Positions 1 through 10,103 of a stretch of 64,000 nucleotides of DNA are shown one piece after another. The notes beneath the pieces were generated by a model. It had not been told where the DNA came from. It was given only the letters and a program-made list of their open reading frames with translations, and did not search any database. How positions within the stretch are numbered: the first letter of the stretch is position 1; every line of letters begins with the position of its first letter. Source of the stretch: Bacteroidetes bacterium HGW-Bacteroidetes-4 (lineage in GTDB: Bacteria; Bacteroidota; Bacteroidia; Bacteroidales; SZUA-534); the NCBI GenBank assembly GCA_002840905.1, contig PHDD01000025.1:44737-108736 (forward strand). The letters are read 5' to 3'. A program made the translations under genes and the position numbers.

Positions 1-794
1 TCCACCTTCCGGAAATAAATCAGCGAAGTCACAAATAAGACCAACACCACGCCCATCGAAATAAAGGTATAGGGATGGATGCTTCCCTGACCTATCAGGC
101 TCCAGCGAAAGCCTTCGACCACCCCCACCATGGGGTTCAGGCTATAATAAAGCAGGTGGTATTTCTCGGGTATATAAAGCGTGGAATAAGCCACCGGAGT
201 GGCATACAAACCAATCTGAATCAGGAAAGGAATTACATGCATAAAATCGCGGTAGCGTATGGTCAGCGCACTAATCCATATGCCCACGGCCAGGGCAGCC
301 ACAATCGCCATCAACAGAAAAAGGGGCAGGTACCAGATATGGGCCGATGGAAGCACCCCGTACCACAGCATGGCCAACAGCAACAGCAAAAAGGTGATAA
401 AAAAATCAATTAAACCCACCATAGCCTGCGACAGGGGAAGAATAATCCGTGGAAAATAGATTTTTTGTATCATGCTCTGGCTGTTTATCAATGAGCGCCC
501 CGATTGACTAACCACAAACGAAAAATAAGTCCAGGCCACCATCCCGCTCAGTGCAAAAACCGGATAAGGAATATTTCCCGTATCCACTTTAATAGCGCGA
601 CCAAATACAAAAGTAAAAATCAGCAGCGTAGCTGCCGGCTGCAAAAAAGCCCAGAAAAAGCCCAGAAAAGTTTGCGCATAGCGCACCCGGAATTCGCGGT
701 AAGCCAGGGTAAAAAACAAATCTTTATAACGAAAAAGTTCCTTTATATCAAAAAGATCGAGCTTTTTACCGGCGTCTATCGTAGTATTGTGCAT
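1..794 (-). CDS. ABC-2 type polysaccharide export permease (partial, C-terminus beyond left edge)
   Basis: The minus strand is open from an ATG at 794 to the window edge, giving about 264 codons; only the extreme C-terminus is missing relative to the usual 270-290 residues. The product begins MHNTTIDAGKKLDLFDIKEL and has the cytoplasmic helix typical of the family (YREFRVRYAQTFLGFFWA, about residues 32-49), followed by some six hydrophobic segments, including a PLSQAMVGLIDFF segment and an ATPVAYS segment. This matches TagG/Wzm/RfbA-type permeases, which export O-antigen or teichoic-acid precursors with a separate ATPase. The ATPase gene would be expected further left, outside the window. The gene is divergent from the secreted protein at 829. 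Family assignment is strong; the substrate is unknown. Confidence 0.88.
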   Translation of the reverse strand, partial: MHNTTIDAGKKLDLFDIKELFRYKDLFFTLAYREFRVRYAQTFLGFFWAFLQPAATLLIFTFVFGRAIKVDTGNIPYPVFALSGMVAWTYFSFVVSQSGRSLINSQSMIQKIYFPRIILPLSQAMVGLIDFFITFLLLLLAMLWYGVLPSAHIWYLPLFLLMAIVAALAVGIWISALTIRYRDFMHVIPFLIQIGLYATPVAYSTLYIPEKYHLLYYSLNPMVGVVEGFRWSLIGQGSIHPYTFISMGVVLVLFVTSLIYFRKV

Positions 795-801
795 ATCGTT
801 G

Positions 802-809
802 TATCTTTG
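802..809 (+). promoter_or_regulatory. Bacteroidetes-type -7 promoter element
   Basis: TATCTTTG matches the Bacteroidetes -7 consensus TAnnTTTG and lies 20 bases before the ATG at 829. I see no well-spaced -33 TTG, so this is a half-site call. Confidence 0.4.
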
Positions 810-828
810 TTTCTCTTTAAGGCAATTT

Positions 829-2100
829 ATGAAAAAGACAAAGCTAGTAATACTAATTCTATTTATTCTTCTTTCTACTAATATAAATGCTCAGGGATTT
901 GATTCATCGAAAGGGCTTTTGTGGTTTTCAAGTAACGACACTCTGGTTGAAAAAGATGTTGCAAATAGAGTTTCTGGCTGGTTAAATGCTTGGGACGCTT
1001 CGATTAAAGCAACCCAATCAACACCCTCACTATATCCACTGTTTGTTGATAGTATTGAAATAATAAACAATGAATCTGCATTATATTTTGAAACAGATAA
1101 ACTGGATATTGGTAACATTTTTAATCTAGACTCCTTAAACTACCTAACTTTATTACTAAAGTCTTATCAAACGGGCGCTTATAGTTTTTTTGTGTCCAAA
1201 GGTTATTCCGGCGATGGATATTTTACTGTTGGTAGAAACAATACAACAAAGCATATTTATTATTGGATTGATGGCCTATCTAAAGCGAGTGCAATTGAAT
1301 TAGATACTAACTGGGTTATTTTAACTATAGGTTTAGATCGAGTTTCAAAAAAGATAAACTTATACAAAAACAGTGTTTTGGTTGAAAGTATTGCTACTGC
1401 TTATGATTTTAAAGGTTCAAATTCATTCTCCTGGGCTATTGGTAGTAATGCCTTAACAGCAGGATTTCCCTTTAAAGGATTTTTCACAGACATTATCTTT
1501 TTAAACAATACGGCGACTTATTTAGATCGTGAACTAACAGAAAAATATCTAAAAAACAAATACGCCCCCCCAATTAACCTTCCCCAAAACATTAACATAG
1601 CCTATGGTTTTGCTGATACCACCATCAACGCATTCAAACCCTGGTTTACTTCCTACTTATGGAGTAATGGCAGTACCGACCCAACCATCACCGTTAACCA
1701 ATCGGGAACTTATATCGTTGAAGTTACCGATATCTTTGGATTTACCAGTAAGGATTCAATAACGGTAAGCTATCCTGAATTAAATTATCCCATTTCCGGT
1801 TCTGACACTACCCTTTGTTTGGGGGACACACTACTATGGAATACCGGTCTTTCAACCGGATATTCTTATGACTGGTTCCCTGTTCAGATTAGTTCAACCA
1901 CCTATCCAATTTATGCCCCCGGACAATACGCCGTAAAAGTAAGCGACAGTTTAGGAAATTATTTGCTGTCGGATACACTATCGATAGCGGATGGAGTAAC
2001 GGAAGCTCCCAGCCTTTCACCTCCATTAGTAAAGACACCACCTATTGGCTACGGGCAAGCAATTCAAACGGATGCCTTAGCACCGATACCGTGGTATTGA
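829..2100 (+). pseudogene. T9SS cargo protein, LamG/PKD type: fragment 1 of 3 (N-terminus)
   Basis: The ATG at 829 gives a clean signal peptide (MKKTKLVILILFILLSTNIN, then AQ). Residues about 30-240 form a concanavalin/LamG-like domain (GLLWFSSND, SKGYSGDGYFTVG). Ig/PKD-like repeats follow (FTSYLWSNGS, GTYIVEVTDIFGF, SDTTLCLGDTLLW). The frame stops at 2100, but from about 1985 the natural continuation is in another frame, where codons read GWSNGSSQPF and TYWLRASNSNGC and run straight into the 2091 fragment. An upstream in-frame ATG at 787 is rejected because it would bury the signal peptide. This is the N-terminal part of one large surface or secreted protein, now frame-disrupted. Confidence 0.8.
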
Positions 2101-3791
2101 GTCTTTCCGGAGTGGCTCCCAGTGTAAGTTTTATGGCCGATACCGTATGCTTTGGCGACAGTGCCACCTTTAACAACCTTACATCCATCGAGGCCGGATT
2201 CTCCATTGATTCAGTAATCTGGGATTTTGGTGCTGACACGTCTCATCGTTGGGAACCCCGCTATTTGTTTGGCAACGACAGTATTTATCCGGTTTCCTTA
2301 ACCGCTTTTTCCTCCGGCTGTAGTAGTTATTTTACCGACACGGCTCTGGTAAAAACCAGTCCACAGGCTGACTTCACTATTAAATACGGCAACATCCAAT
2401 GTGAAAATAATCCAATCTACTTTGAAAATACCAGCACTTCTTCCCGCCTCTTGGTTGATTATTTATGGGATTTTGGGGATGGTTATACGACTAATGCCAT
2501 AAACGCAACACATGCTTTCAATACAGCCGACACTTTTCTGGTTAAGCTGACTATACAGAATGACTTGGCTTGTAGCAATGCTATGGTTTCTGAGCTTATT
2601 GTCAGTAATAACCTTCCGCTGGCTGAACCCTTTGGCTTACTTTCTCCTGAAAACCAGGCTACCAGCGATGCTTCTTCCATCGATTTTAGCTGGCAGGTTG
2701 CTGACTTTGCTATTTATTACCGTCTTTTATTAAGTGCCGATAGCTTGTTTTCACAGATTCTTTTGGATTCTACCGAAATTGACACCAATCAGATAAATGT
2801 ATCGTTAAGCTTCCCCGACACCCTTTATTGGAAGGTACAAGCCATTAACCTTTGCGGCGACATTACCGAAAGTGCAGTAAGTGTCCTTTATTACTTTTCA
2901 CCCGCCCAAACCAACTATGGCTTGTTGTGGTTTAATGCCAAACAGCAAAATCTATTGTTAAATGAGGAAAATCGGGTGTCTTCGTGGAGTAATGCCATTG
3001 ATACCACAATTAAAGCATCCCAGTCAACGCTAAACCTGCAACCCTTGTTTGTCGATAGTATTGCCGAACTAAACAACCAGCCGGCTATTTATTTTGAAAC
3101 CGATAAGTTAGACCTGGGGAATTTATTCGATTTAGATACCTTGCGTTTTATAACAACGCTACTAAAAGCATACCCTACGGGTAATTACGAGTTCTTCCTT
3201 TCCAAAGGGTATTCAGGAGACGGGTATTTTACTATTGGAAAAAACAACGCGGACAGTCTTATTTACTACTGGATTGATAAAAAAAGTGGCTTAAGTTCAG
3301 TGAATATTGACACCTCTTGGGTCATCCTGACAACCGAGCTGGACCGAATCAATAAAAAAATTAACCTTTATAAAAACGGGGTTTTGGCTCAAAGCATTTC
3401 AACTACCGAGGATTTAATGGGAGCCAACAGCTATTCCTGGACTATTGGAGGTGACCCTTCAGGAACCGGATACTCTTTTAAAGGCTATTTTACCGACATC
3501 ATCTATCTGGATAACTCAGCAACCGGTAACGACAGGATAAATACAGAGTTATACCTAAAAAACAAATACAGCCCCCCCGTTAAGCTCCCCGAAAGCATTG
3601 TTTTTGACTACGGCTTCCCTGACACCACCATCACAGCCTATAAGCCCTGGTTCACTTCTTACCTATGGTCAATTAATGGCGAAACCATTTCTTCCGACTC
3701 GGCTATCACCGTTAATCAATCGGGTACTTATGCCGTCGAAGTTACCGATATCTTCGGATTTACCAGACTTATCCCCAGCCGCAACAAATAG
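2091..3791 (+). pseudogene. T9SS cargo protein, LamG/PKD type: fragment 2 of 3
   Basis: This is the middle part of the broken gene; coding signal in this frame already begins near 1985. It holds two PKD-like domains (SVIWDFGAD, DYLWDFGDGY), a fibronectin-III-like stretch (IDFSWQVADFAIYYRLLLS) and a second LamG-like domain (SKGYSGDGYFTIG). That second domain is a close copy of the one in fragment 1, so the protein contains a tandem LamG-Ig duplication. The frame ends at 3791 after VEVTDIFGFT followed by the non-homologous tail RLIPSRNK. In the parallel place fragment 1 continues SKDSITVSYP. A deletion of about 20 bases near 3765 would explain the change to the frame of fragment 3. No independent start codon is credible here. 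Confidence 0.75.
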
Positions 3792-3820
3792 CTTCGGCGG
3801 AGCTTTGTCGCTTCGACACC

Positions 3821-6010
3821 TTGTTGTGGGACGCACAACTGGCGGGCAACTACAGCTTTGAATGGAGCAACGGACAAAGTACGCCTGTTTTGTATATTAG
3901 CGAACCCGGAGCCTATTGGTTGATTATTCGTGACAGTCTGGAAAATGCCTGGTACTCCGATACCATAACAATAAGCGTTGATGAATTTCCTAAAGAATTT
4001 TCGCTGGGTGCAGATACCACCTTATGTCTGGGCAATCGCCTGTATTTACAAAACGGACCAAATGAGGTGCAAAGCTATCTTTGGAGCGATGGTTCTACGC
4101 TGGACTATTTACAGCCCGAAACCAGCGGCACGTATGCTCTTACTGCAACCAATTCCAACGGCTGCGTGGGAATAGACACCGTACAGCTTACCCTCAATGG
4201 AATAGCCCCAGTGCCCGATTTTTCGGTGACGCAGCTTTGTCATAAGGACAGTGCACGCTTTGCAGATTTATCGCTCTCGCCCGATGGTTCCGACATTGTA
4301 AACTGGATTTGGGATTTTGGCGATGGAACACAACTTGCCGAACAAGCGGCTAACCACCGCTACGAAGAAGCTGGGGAATATGTCGTAACCCTAAGCATTC
4401 GCAATGAACTGAATTGCAGCAACAGTGGGCAAAAAACGATACAAATTCATGCCTTACCAACGCTTGCTTTTATTCCCTCAACAGCATGTTCAAATACCCC
4501 GGTACTATTCAGCGATAAAAGCACCTCGACTTCGGGAACAGTCAGCCAATGGCAATGGACCTTTCCCGATGGCTCAACGCAAACAACAACCCATCCGGAG
4601 TTTTCCTTTGCTGCTTCGGGCACTTACCCAGTTCAGCTGATCGTGCGTTCCGATTTGGGCTGCTACGACACCTTGGTGCAAAACATCGATATAAAACCGG
4701 GCCCCCTGAGCGATTTTACCTTTGGACCCGTTTGTGAAGGCCTGCCGGTAGCATTTAGCGACCAATCCATCAGCTTCTTAAACCTTCCGCTTGAATACCA
4801 ATGGGATTTTGGCGATGGCTCGGAAAGCAACCTGAGCAGTCCGGAAAAAACCTATACCGAGACCGGAAGCTATGAGGTTAGTCTGCGAACCACCCAGTCC
4901 TCAAATCATTGCAGCAGCATCGTAAGCAAAACAATAACCGTAAATGCAAATCCCTTGGCCCGTTTCGAATTGCCGGTCACTTGTGTAAACACTCCGGTAG
5001 TAATTACTGACCTAAGCGAGAGCAGATCGGGTACTATTTCCGAATGGGTGTGGAAAATTGATACCCTGGGTACCATTCGCAAGCAAACGCCTTCGATTTC
5101 GTTTGCTAATCCCGGAACCTACCAAATAAATCTATCGGTTACCGATAACCTGGGTTGTTCCGATTCTGTTGGAGCCACACTAACCGTTCATCCGCTTCCG
5201 ATTGCCCGTTTCGAAACTTCGATTAACAAAGGACCGGTTCCCTTGATGATTAGCTTCACCAACCTATCGCAGGGAGCGGCCGAATATTTTTGGGATTTTG
5301 GCGATGGGGAAAGTTCTGTAGAAACGCATCCGCAACACACCTTTGCTGACAGCGGATCGTACACTGTACAGCTCAGCGCCACATCCGCTGAAGGCTGCAA
5401 CGCTTCTTTCTATGGAAACATTCGGGGCATTGTTCCCCGGGTCGATTTACGGGTGTTGGAACTAAGTACCGAAATCTCTTCGGGTTACCTTAAGATATGG
5501 GCTTTATTGCAAAACCAGGGAACCCTCGATTTAGAGCAAATAACCCTGCAAGTGAAGACACCGGGAAGTAACCCTTTACGAGAGGAATTAAAAACCACGC
5601 TGTATTCGGGACAAACCTATCTGCACGAATTTGCCACGCAGCTTCCGCTGGATACAAAACACCCGTTGAGCCACGTTTGCGTTAATGCTTTCGACGCGGT
5701 TTTTCCCGATGAGTTTCCTGAAAATAATGAAGTTTGTCTGGCTTTAGAAGATGCCTTTAAAATGCTGCCATCATATCCCAACCCAGCTGAAAATTATCTG
5801 GTGGTGGAATACCTGATTCCTGCTGAAGCCCGGCTAAGTATTAGACTGTACGATACTAACGGAAAAATTAAGGCGGTACTTTATGATGAAGTCTCAGGTG
5901 CCGGTTTTAACCGCCATCGTTTTAACATTGCGGATTTAGGCCCCGGTGTTTATTTTTACAAAATAAGTTACAAGGGTACGCAACACAGCCGGACTTTTGT
6001 GGTGAATTAA
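3821..6010 (+). pseudogene. T9SS cargo protein, PKD array and C-terminal sorting domain: fragment 3 of 3
   Basis: This is the C-terminal part of the broken gene; homologous coding in this frame starts near 3770 (ASAELCRFDTLLWDAQLAG). It carries about five PKD-like domains (WIWDFGDGTQ, WQWTFPDGST, YQWDFGDGSE, WVWKIDTLG, YFWDFGDGES) and a CARDB-like stretch (VDLRVLELS to ENNEVCLALED). It ends in a type A T9SS sorting domain of about 80 residues (SYPNPAENYL, IRLYDTNGK, LGPGVYFYKI, ending TFVVN). The sorting domain shows that the parent protein was exported by type IX secretion and attached to or released from the cell surface. A role in adhesion or glycan binding is inferred from the LamG and PKD content only. 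Confidence 0.8.
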
Positions 6011-6127
6011 GCTTATTTCCGGGTTGGAGTTCAAATTCAATTTCTGGGTAAATAAACCCGGATTGCATATAAAACCCATTCTTAACACTACGGTTCCCGA
6101 AAAAATGTTGCTTTGGGTGCGTTTGGT

Positions 6128-6502
6128 TTAGATGCTTCTTAAAAACGCCTGTATGGCTCCATCAATTTCCTTTATATTAAACGGCTTATTAAAATAGCGG
6201 TTTATCAATTGTTGATCTAGCGCTTCCTTTATTTCTTTATTGATGTCGAAAGCGGTTAAAATAAAATAAGCTATATGCCGGTAATGCTCTTTGGCTTTTT
6301 TTATAAATTCAATCCCGTTCATCCCGGGCATTTTCATATCGCTGATTACCACAATAATATCCCGATTACCCTCCAGCTTTTGCAGGCCTTCTGCACCCGA
6401 ACCTGCCGTAATTACCTTATATTTACGGCGAAAATTTATTTCGAAAAGGGTAAGATTAATGGGCTCATCATCTACATAAAGTAAGGTAACTTCCTGGCTC
6501 AT
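6128..6502 (-). CDS. Single-domain response regulator (CheY-like receiver)
   Basis: The 124-residue protein is a lone receiver domain. The acidic pocket is D11/D12 (YVDDEP), the phospho-acceptor is D55 (VISDMKMPG), the switch threonine is T83 (ILTAF) and the conserved lysine is K106 (NKPF). There is no output domain, so it must act through protein contacts or a phosphorelay. No histidine kinase is adjacent. It is convergent with the large secreted-protein gene and divergent from rdgB. Confidence 0.9.
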   Translation of the reverse strand: MSQEVTLLYVDDEPINLTLFEINFRRKYKVITAGSGAEGLQKLEGNRDIIVVISDMKMPGMNGIEFIKKAKEHYRHIAYFILTAFDINKEIKEALDQQLINRYFNKPFNIKEIDGAIQAFLRSI

Positions 6503-6613
6503 TTTATTACAATTTTGTGCGATGCGTTAGCACCTGGGTAATTAATTTGAAGGTCTTAATCTTTTTTGGTTTATCTTGCAGTTAAAAATACAAATATTAG
6601 TGTAAATAACACG

Positions 6614-7198
6614 ATGAAAAAAATAATTTTTGCCACCAACAATCCGAATAAACTGGAAGAGGTTCAAAAAATGCTTGGCAGTCGCTATCAAATTATTGGC
6701 ATGGCCGATGCGGGAATCGACGAAGATATTCCCGAAAACGAAGCCACGCTTGAGGGAAATGCCCGGGTAAAAGCCGACTATATCTATCAAAAATTAAAAC
6801 TGCCGGTTATTGCTGATGATACCGGACTGGAAGTGGATTACCTGAATGGGGCGCCCGGTGTACATTCGGCTCGCTATGCCGGTCCAGATAAAAATGCAGA
6901 AGAAAACATGAGAAAGGTACTTTCATCGCTCCTGCTTGTAAAAAATCGAAAAGCACAATTCCGAACGGTAATTTGTCTTCGGATTAATGAACAGACCCAT
7001 TTCTTTGAAGGAGTGGTTCACGGAAGCATTCTGCACGAAAAACATGGTGCGGCAGGCTTTGGCTACGATCCCATTTTTAAACCCGACGGATTCCAGTTAT
7101 CCTTTGCTCAAATGCCCTTGCAGGTAAAAAACCGTATCAGCCATCGGGGAAGAGCGGTACAAAAACTGGCGGCATTTTTGTTGCGCAACAACTTTTGA
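6614..7198 (+). CDS. rdgB: XTP/dITP pyrophosphatase (non-canonical purine NTP phosphatase)
   Basis: RdgB/HAM1 hydrolyses dITP and XTP to monophosphates and keeps deaminated purines out of DNA and RNA. The ATG at 6614 gives 194 residues, the usual length; an upstream ATG at 6566 would add 16 unrelated residues. Visible signatures are the N-terminal ATNNPNK (7-13), ATLEGNARVKA, the catalytic DDTGLEVD (68-75) with GAPGVHSARYAG, then GFGYDPIF and SHRGRA near the C-terminus. It is a stand-alone gene between a receiver protein and the sensor phosphatase. Confidence 0.95.
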   Translation: MKKIIFATNNPNKLEEVQKMLGSRYQIIGMADAGIDEDIPENEATLEGNARVKADYIYQKLKLPVIADDTGLEVDYLNGAPGVHSARYAGPDKNAEENMRKVLSSLLLVKNRKAQFRTVICLRINEQTHFFEGVVHGSILHEKHGAAGFGYDPIFKPDGFQLSFAQMPLQVKNRISHRGRAVQKLAAFLLRNNF

Positions 7199-7319
7199 TT
7201 TTTACTGCTACTGTAAGGTTGTCTTAACAAAATTCATACGCCTGGCGAATCGCTTTTTTCTGCAAAACACCAAATAGTCGCTAAATTTTGATTATTTTGG
7301 CAGCCAAATTAGGGTTGTT

Positions 7320-10091
7320 TTGAAATTTACTTCTTTCTTACTGTTTCTTGCTGTTTTTCTGATATCAACAGCGGCAAAAGTTTTTGCCAGCCCGCAGTCT
7401 TTTACTGCTGACAGTGTTCTCTGGCTGGTAAATCAATCGCCGCGGTCAGAGTTGGAAGCACGGCTTATGCTTACCACAAAAGTTATGGGCTTCCACGACT
7501 CCTTGTTTTTGAATCTTCTCGATAAACAAATAAAACTGGAACAAAAAAAGACGGACAAAAAACAACTTAAAAACCTTTACTGGTGGCTGGGTTCTTATTA
7601 TCAAATCGACACACAATTAAACCGGGCACAAAGCAATCTTGAAAAAGCCCTGGTTTTTGCTTCGGATGCAGCCGAAAAATCACAATTGCTTTTGCATCTG
7701 GCACAACTAAAAATTACCAGCGGACGTTATCTGGAAGCACTGGAATATTTGCGCCAAGCCAAAATTGCTATCTATAATCAGGAATTCTACCCGATGGAAT
7801 CAGCGATTCTGCTCGAAGAAGCCTTTTGCTACACTCAATTGCATAATTATGATGCCGCAGCTTCTCGTTTAACTGCTGCGGGTTTTACCCTTCAGCTAAC
7901 TGAAAACCCGTTTTTAAAAGCAAAGCGTTTTTGTTATTTAGGGTATTTGCATTGCGCTGAAAAAGATTATTTAAATGCTCAGGCTTTTCTGATGGAGGCT
8001 TTTTCCCTTTGGAACCAAGACACCCTGCATGCCGATTTTGCTTTAGCTTCGCAACAATTGGCCTGCATTTATAAAACGCAATTTAAACAGGACCTGGCAA
8101 CCAATCATGCTCAACGAGCACAACGTGTTTTTGACACCTTGCATTTGCCGTCAGGAAGTGCAAGCGCACGTTTGTTGTTAGCTTCGCTCACTAAAAATAA
8201 ACCCGATACTTTAGCACATAAACTTTTACTTCAGGCCAAAAATCTTTTCGAAAAAAGTAAGCACATCAGCGGACGAATTGATTCATACATCGCTTTAGCC
8301 AATTACTATAACAAACAAAACCTTTACGATTCCACTAAACATTACCTTAACCTTGCCCAAGAATTTATTCCGCTGACTGAAAACCAAAAACATCAACTGG
8401 ATTTTAATCTGGCAAAAAGCCGGTTTTACCTCAACCGTAACACGCCCGACAGTGCGCTTATATTTGCTAAAAAAGGTCTGCAAGAATCTTTATTTTCAGA
8501 CGACTGGGAACAAAAAGCCAATGCTTATGCCCATTTAGCCGATCTGTATTATGCCACAGAACAATTGAGGCTGGCATACCAATACCTTTCATTAGCTCAC
8601 GCCTATAAAGATTCTCTTGCTCAATTAGGTGCTTCATTCGAATTAAAAAAACTGCAGGAAAGCTTTGAAGCTAAGAGGCAGGAATCGCTGATTCTACATT
8701 TAACCAACGAGCGTAACCTGCAAAATAAAACCATTGAAAAAAATATAAAACGGCTCGAAAAACAACAGGCTATCATTTATCTGATTGCCATTGTTTTGTT
8801 GCTGATTCTTCTAATAGCGCTGCTTATGGGCGCTTTTCTTCATTACCGTAAAAAAGACAACCAGCGCCTGGCACTGCGAAACAAACAAATTGCCCAGCAA
8901 AAAGAAGAAATAGAAGTACAACGGCAACACCTCCAAGATATTAATCAGGAATTGGAAAAACTTTCGCTGATAGCCCGCCAAACCGACAACGGCATTCGAA
9001 TAATGAATGAAGTGGGTCGTATAACCTGGGTAAACGAGGGTTACGTTAAGATGCACGGATACACCCTTGAGGAGTTGCAGGAAATTGGTCGCTTCGATTT
9101 ACTGGGCGAAGAAGCCAATATTAATATTCAGCAACTGGTAAGTGTTTGGTATGGAGATAAAAAACCCATTTCTTTTGAATCTTTAGTTAAAAACAAGGGA
9201 GGAAATGAAATCTGGGTTCAAACCACCCTAACACCCATTCTGGACGAAAACCAGAAAATTGAAAAAATGATAGCCATTGAATCAGATATTACGCGTATTA
9301 AAAAAGCCGAGCACGAAATCCGCACCAAAAACCTCGACATTATGGCAAGTATTTCGTATGCCAAGCGCATACAGGAGGCCATGATGACCCCTTTTAGCGT
9401 GCTTAGCGCGGTGTATCCCGACAGCTTTTGTTTTTACCAGCCCAAATCGATTGTTAGCGGTGACTTTTACTGGATGACCAACAAACACGACCGCTTGATT
9501 GTAGCTTGCGCTGACTCGACCGGTCATGGGGTTCCCGGGGCTTTTATGAGTTTGATTGGTATATCGTTTCTGAATAAAATTGTAAACGAAAAAGGGTTTG
9601 TTTCGCCGGCAATAATTTTGAACCGGCTTCGCATGAACATCATTTCGCACCTGCACCAGACAAATGGTGAAAACCTGGCTGGCGACGGAATGGATATTTC
9701 CGTCATTTCCATCGACTTAAAAAACAATTACCTTGAATTTGCCGGAGCTATGAATCCGGTAATTATTTTGAGAAACAACGATCTGATTGAACTAAAGGCC
9801 GATCGTATGCCTGTGGGCTTTTTCGATAACGAAGATCGTCCTTTTTCATCAACCAGCCTGAACCTGCAGGCCAACGATCAGATTTACCTGTTTACCGATG
9901 GCTATTACGACCAGTTTGGCGGAAAAAATGGTTCGAAAATGAAAAGTCAGCGTTTCCGCGATATCTTGCTGCGCTGTGCGTTTAAATCGAGTGAAGAGCA
10001 AAAAACTATTATTGAAGACAGTTTTAATGCCTGGAAAGGGGATTATACTCAAGTAGATGATGTGCTTTTAATGGGCATTCACATTAATTAA
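7320..10091 (+). CDS. TPR-PAS-SpoIIE sensor serine phosphatase
   Basis: A TTG start at 7320 (just after AGGG) is chosen because it gives a signal peptide, MKFTSFLLFLAVFLISTAAK. A periplasmic block of tetratricopeptide-like helices covers about residues 60-460. One transmembrane helix lies near 485-510 (IIYLIAIVLLLILLIALLMG), then a coiled coil (530-555), a PAS domain (about 555-660; ITWVNEGYVKMHGY) and a PP2C-like SpoIIE phosphatase domain (about 695-921; metal-binding GDFYWM, ADSTGHGVPGA, and DDVLLMG at the end). The architecture suggests an envelope sensor that dephosphorylates an anti-sigma-factor antagonist. No antagonist gene is adjacent; an RsbW-like ATPase is encoded at 30356-30751, but a link is speculative. 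Confidence 0.88.
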   Translation: MKFTSFLLFLAVFLISTAAKVFASPQSFTADSVLWLVNQSPRSELEARLMLTTKVMGFHDSLFLNLLDKQIKLEQKKTDKKQLKNLYWWLGSYYQIDTQLNRAQSNLEKALVFASDAAEKSQLLLHLAQLKITSGRYLEALEYLRQAKIAIYNQEFYPMESAILLEEAFCYTQLHNYDAAASRLTAAGFTLQLTENPFLKAKRFCYLGYLHCAEKDYLNAQAFLMEAFSLWNQDTLHADFALASQQLACIYKTQFKQDLATNHAQRAQRVFDTLHLPSGSASARLLLASLTKNKPDTLAHKLLLQAKNLFEKSKHISGRIDSYIALANYYNKQNLYDSTKHYLNLAQEFIPLTENQKHQLDFNLAKSRFYLNRNTPDSALIFAKKGLQESLFSDDWEQKANAYAHLADLYYATEQLRLAYQYLSLAHAYKDSLAQLGASFELKKLQESFEAKRQESLILHLTNERNLQNKTIEKNIKRLEKQQAIIYLIAIVLLLILLIALLMGAFLHYRKKDNQRLALRNKQIAQQKEEIEVQRQHLQDINQELEKLSLIARQTDNGIRIMNEVGRITWVNEGYVKMHGYTLEELQEIGRFDLLGEEANINIQQLVSVWYGDKKPISFESLVKNKGGNEIWVQTTLTPILDENQKIEKMIAIESDITRIKKAEHEIRTKNLDIMASISYAKRIQEAMMTPFSVLSAVYPDSFCFYQPKSIVSGDFYWMTNKHDRLIVACADSTGHGVPGAFMSLIGISFLNKIVNEKGFVSPAIILNRLRMNIISHLHQTNGENLAGDGMDISVISIDLKNNYLEFAGAMNPVIILRNNDLIELKADRMPVGFFDNEDRPFSSTSLNLQANDQIYLFTDGYYDQFGGKNGSKMKSQRFRDILLRCAFKSSEEQKTIIEDSFNAWKGDYTQVDDVLLMGIHIN

Positions 10092-10103
10092 AAAAACCTC
10101 ATG

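Noticed and set aside
6018..6062. Possible terminator between the secreted-protein gene and the receiver gene
   Set aside because: The 8-bp arms are 29 bases apart and no T run follows.
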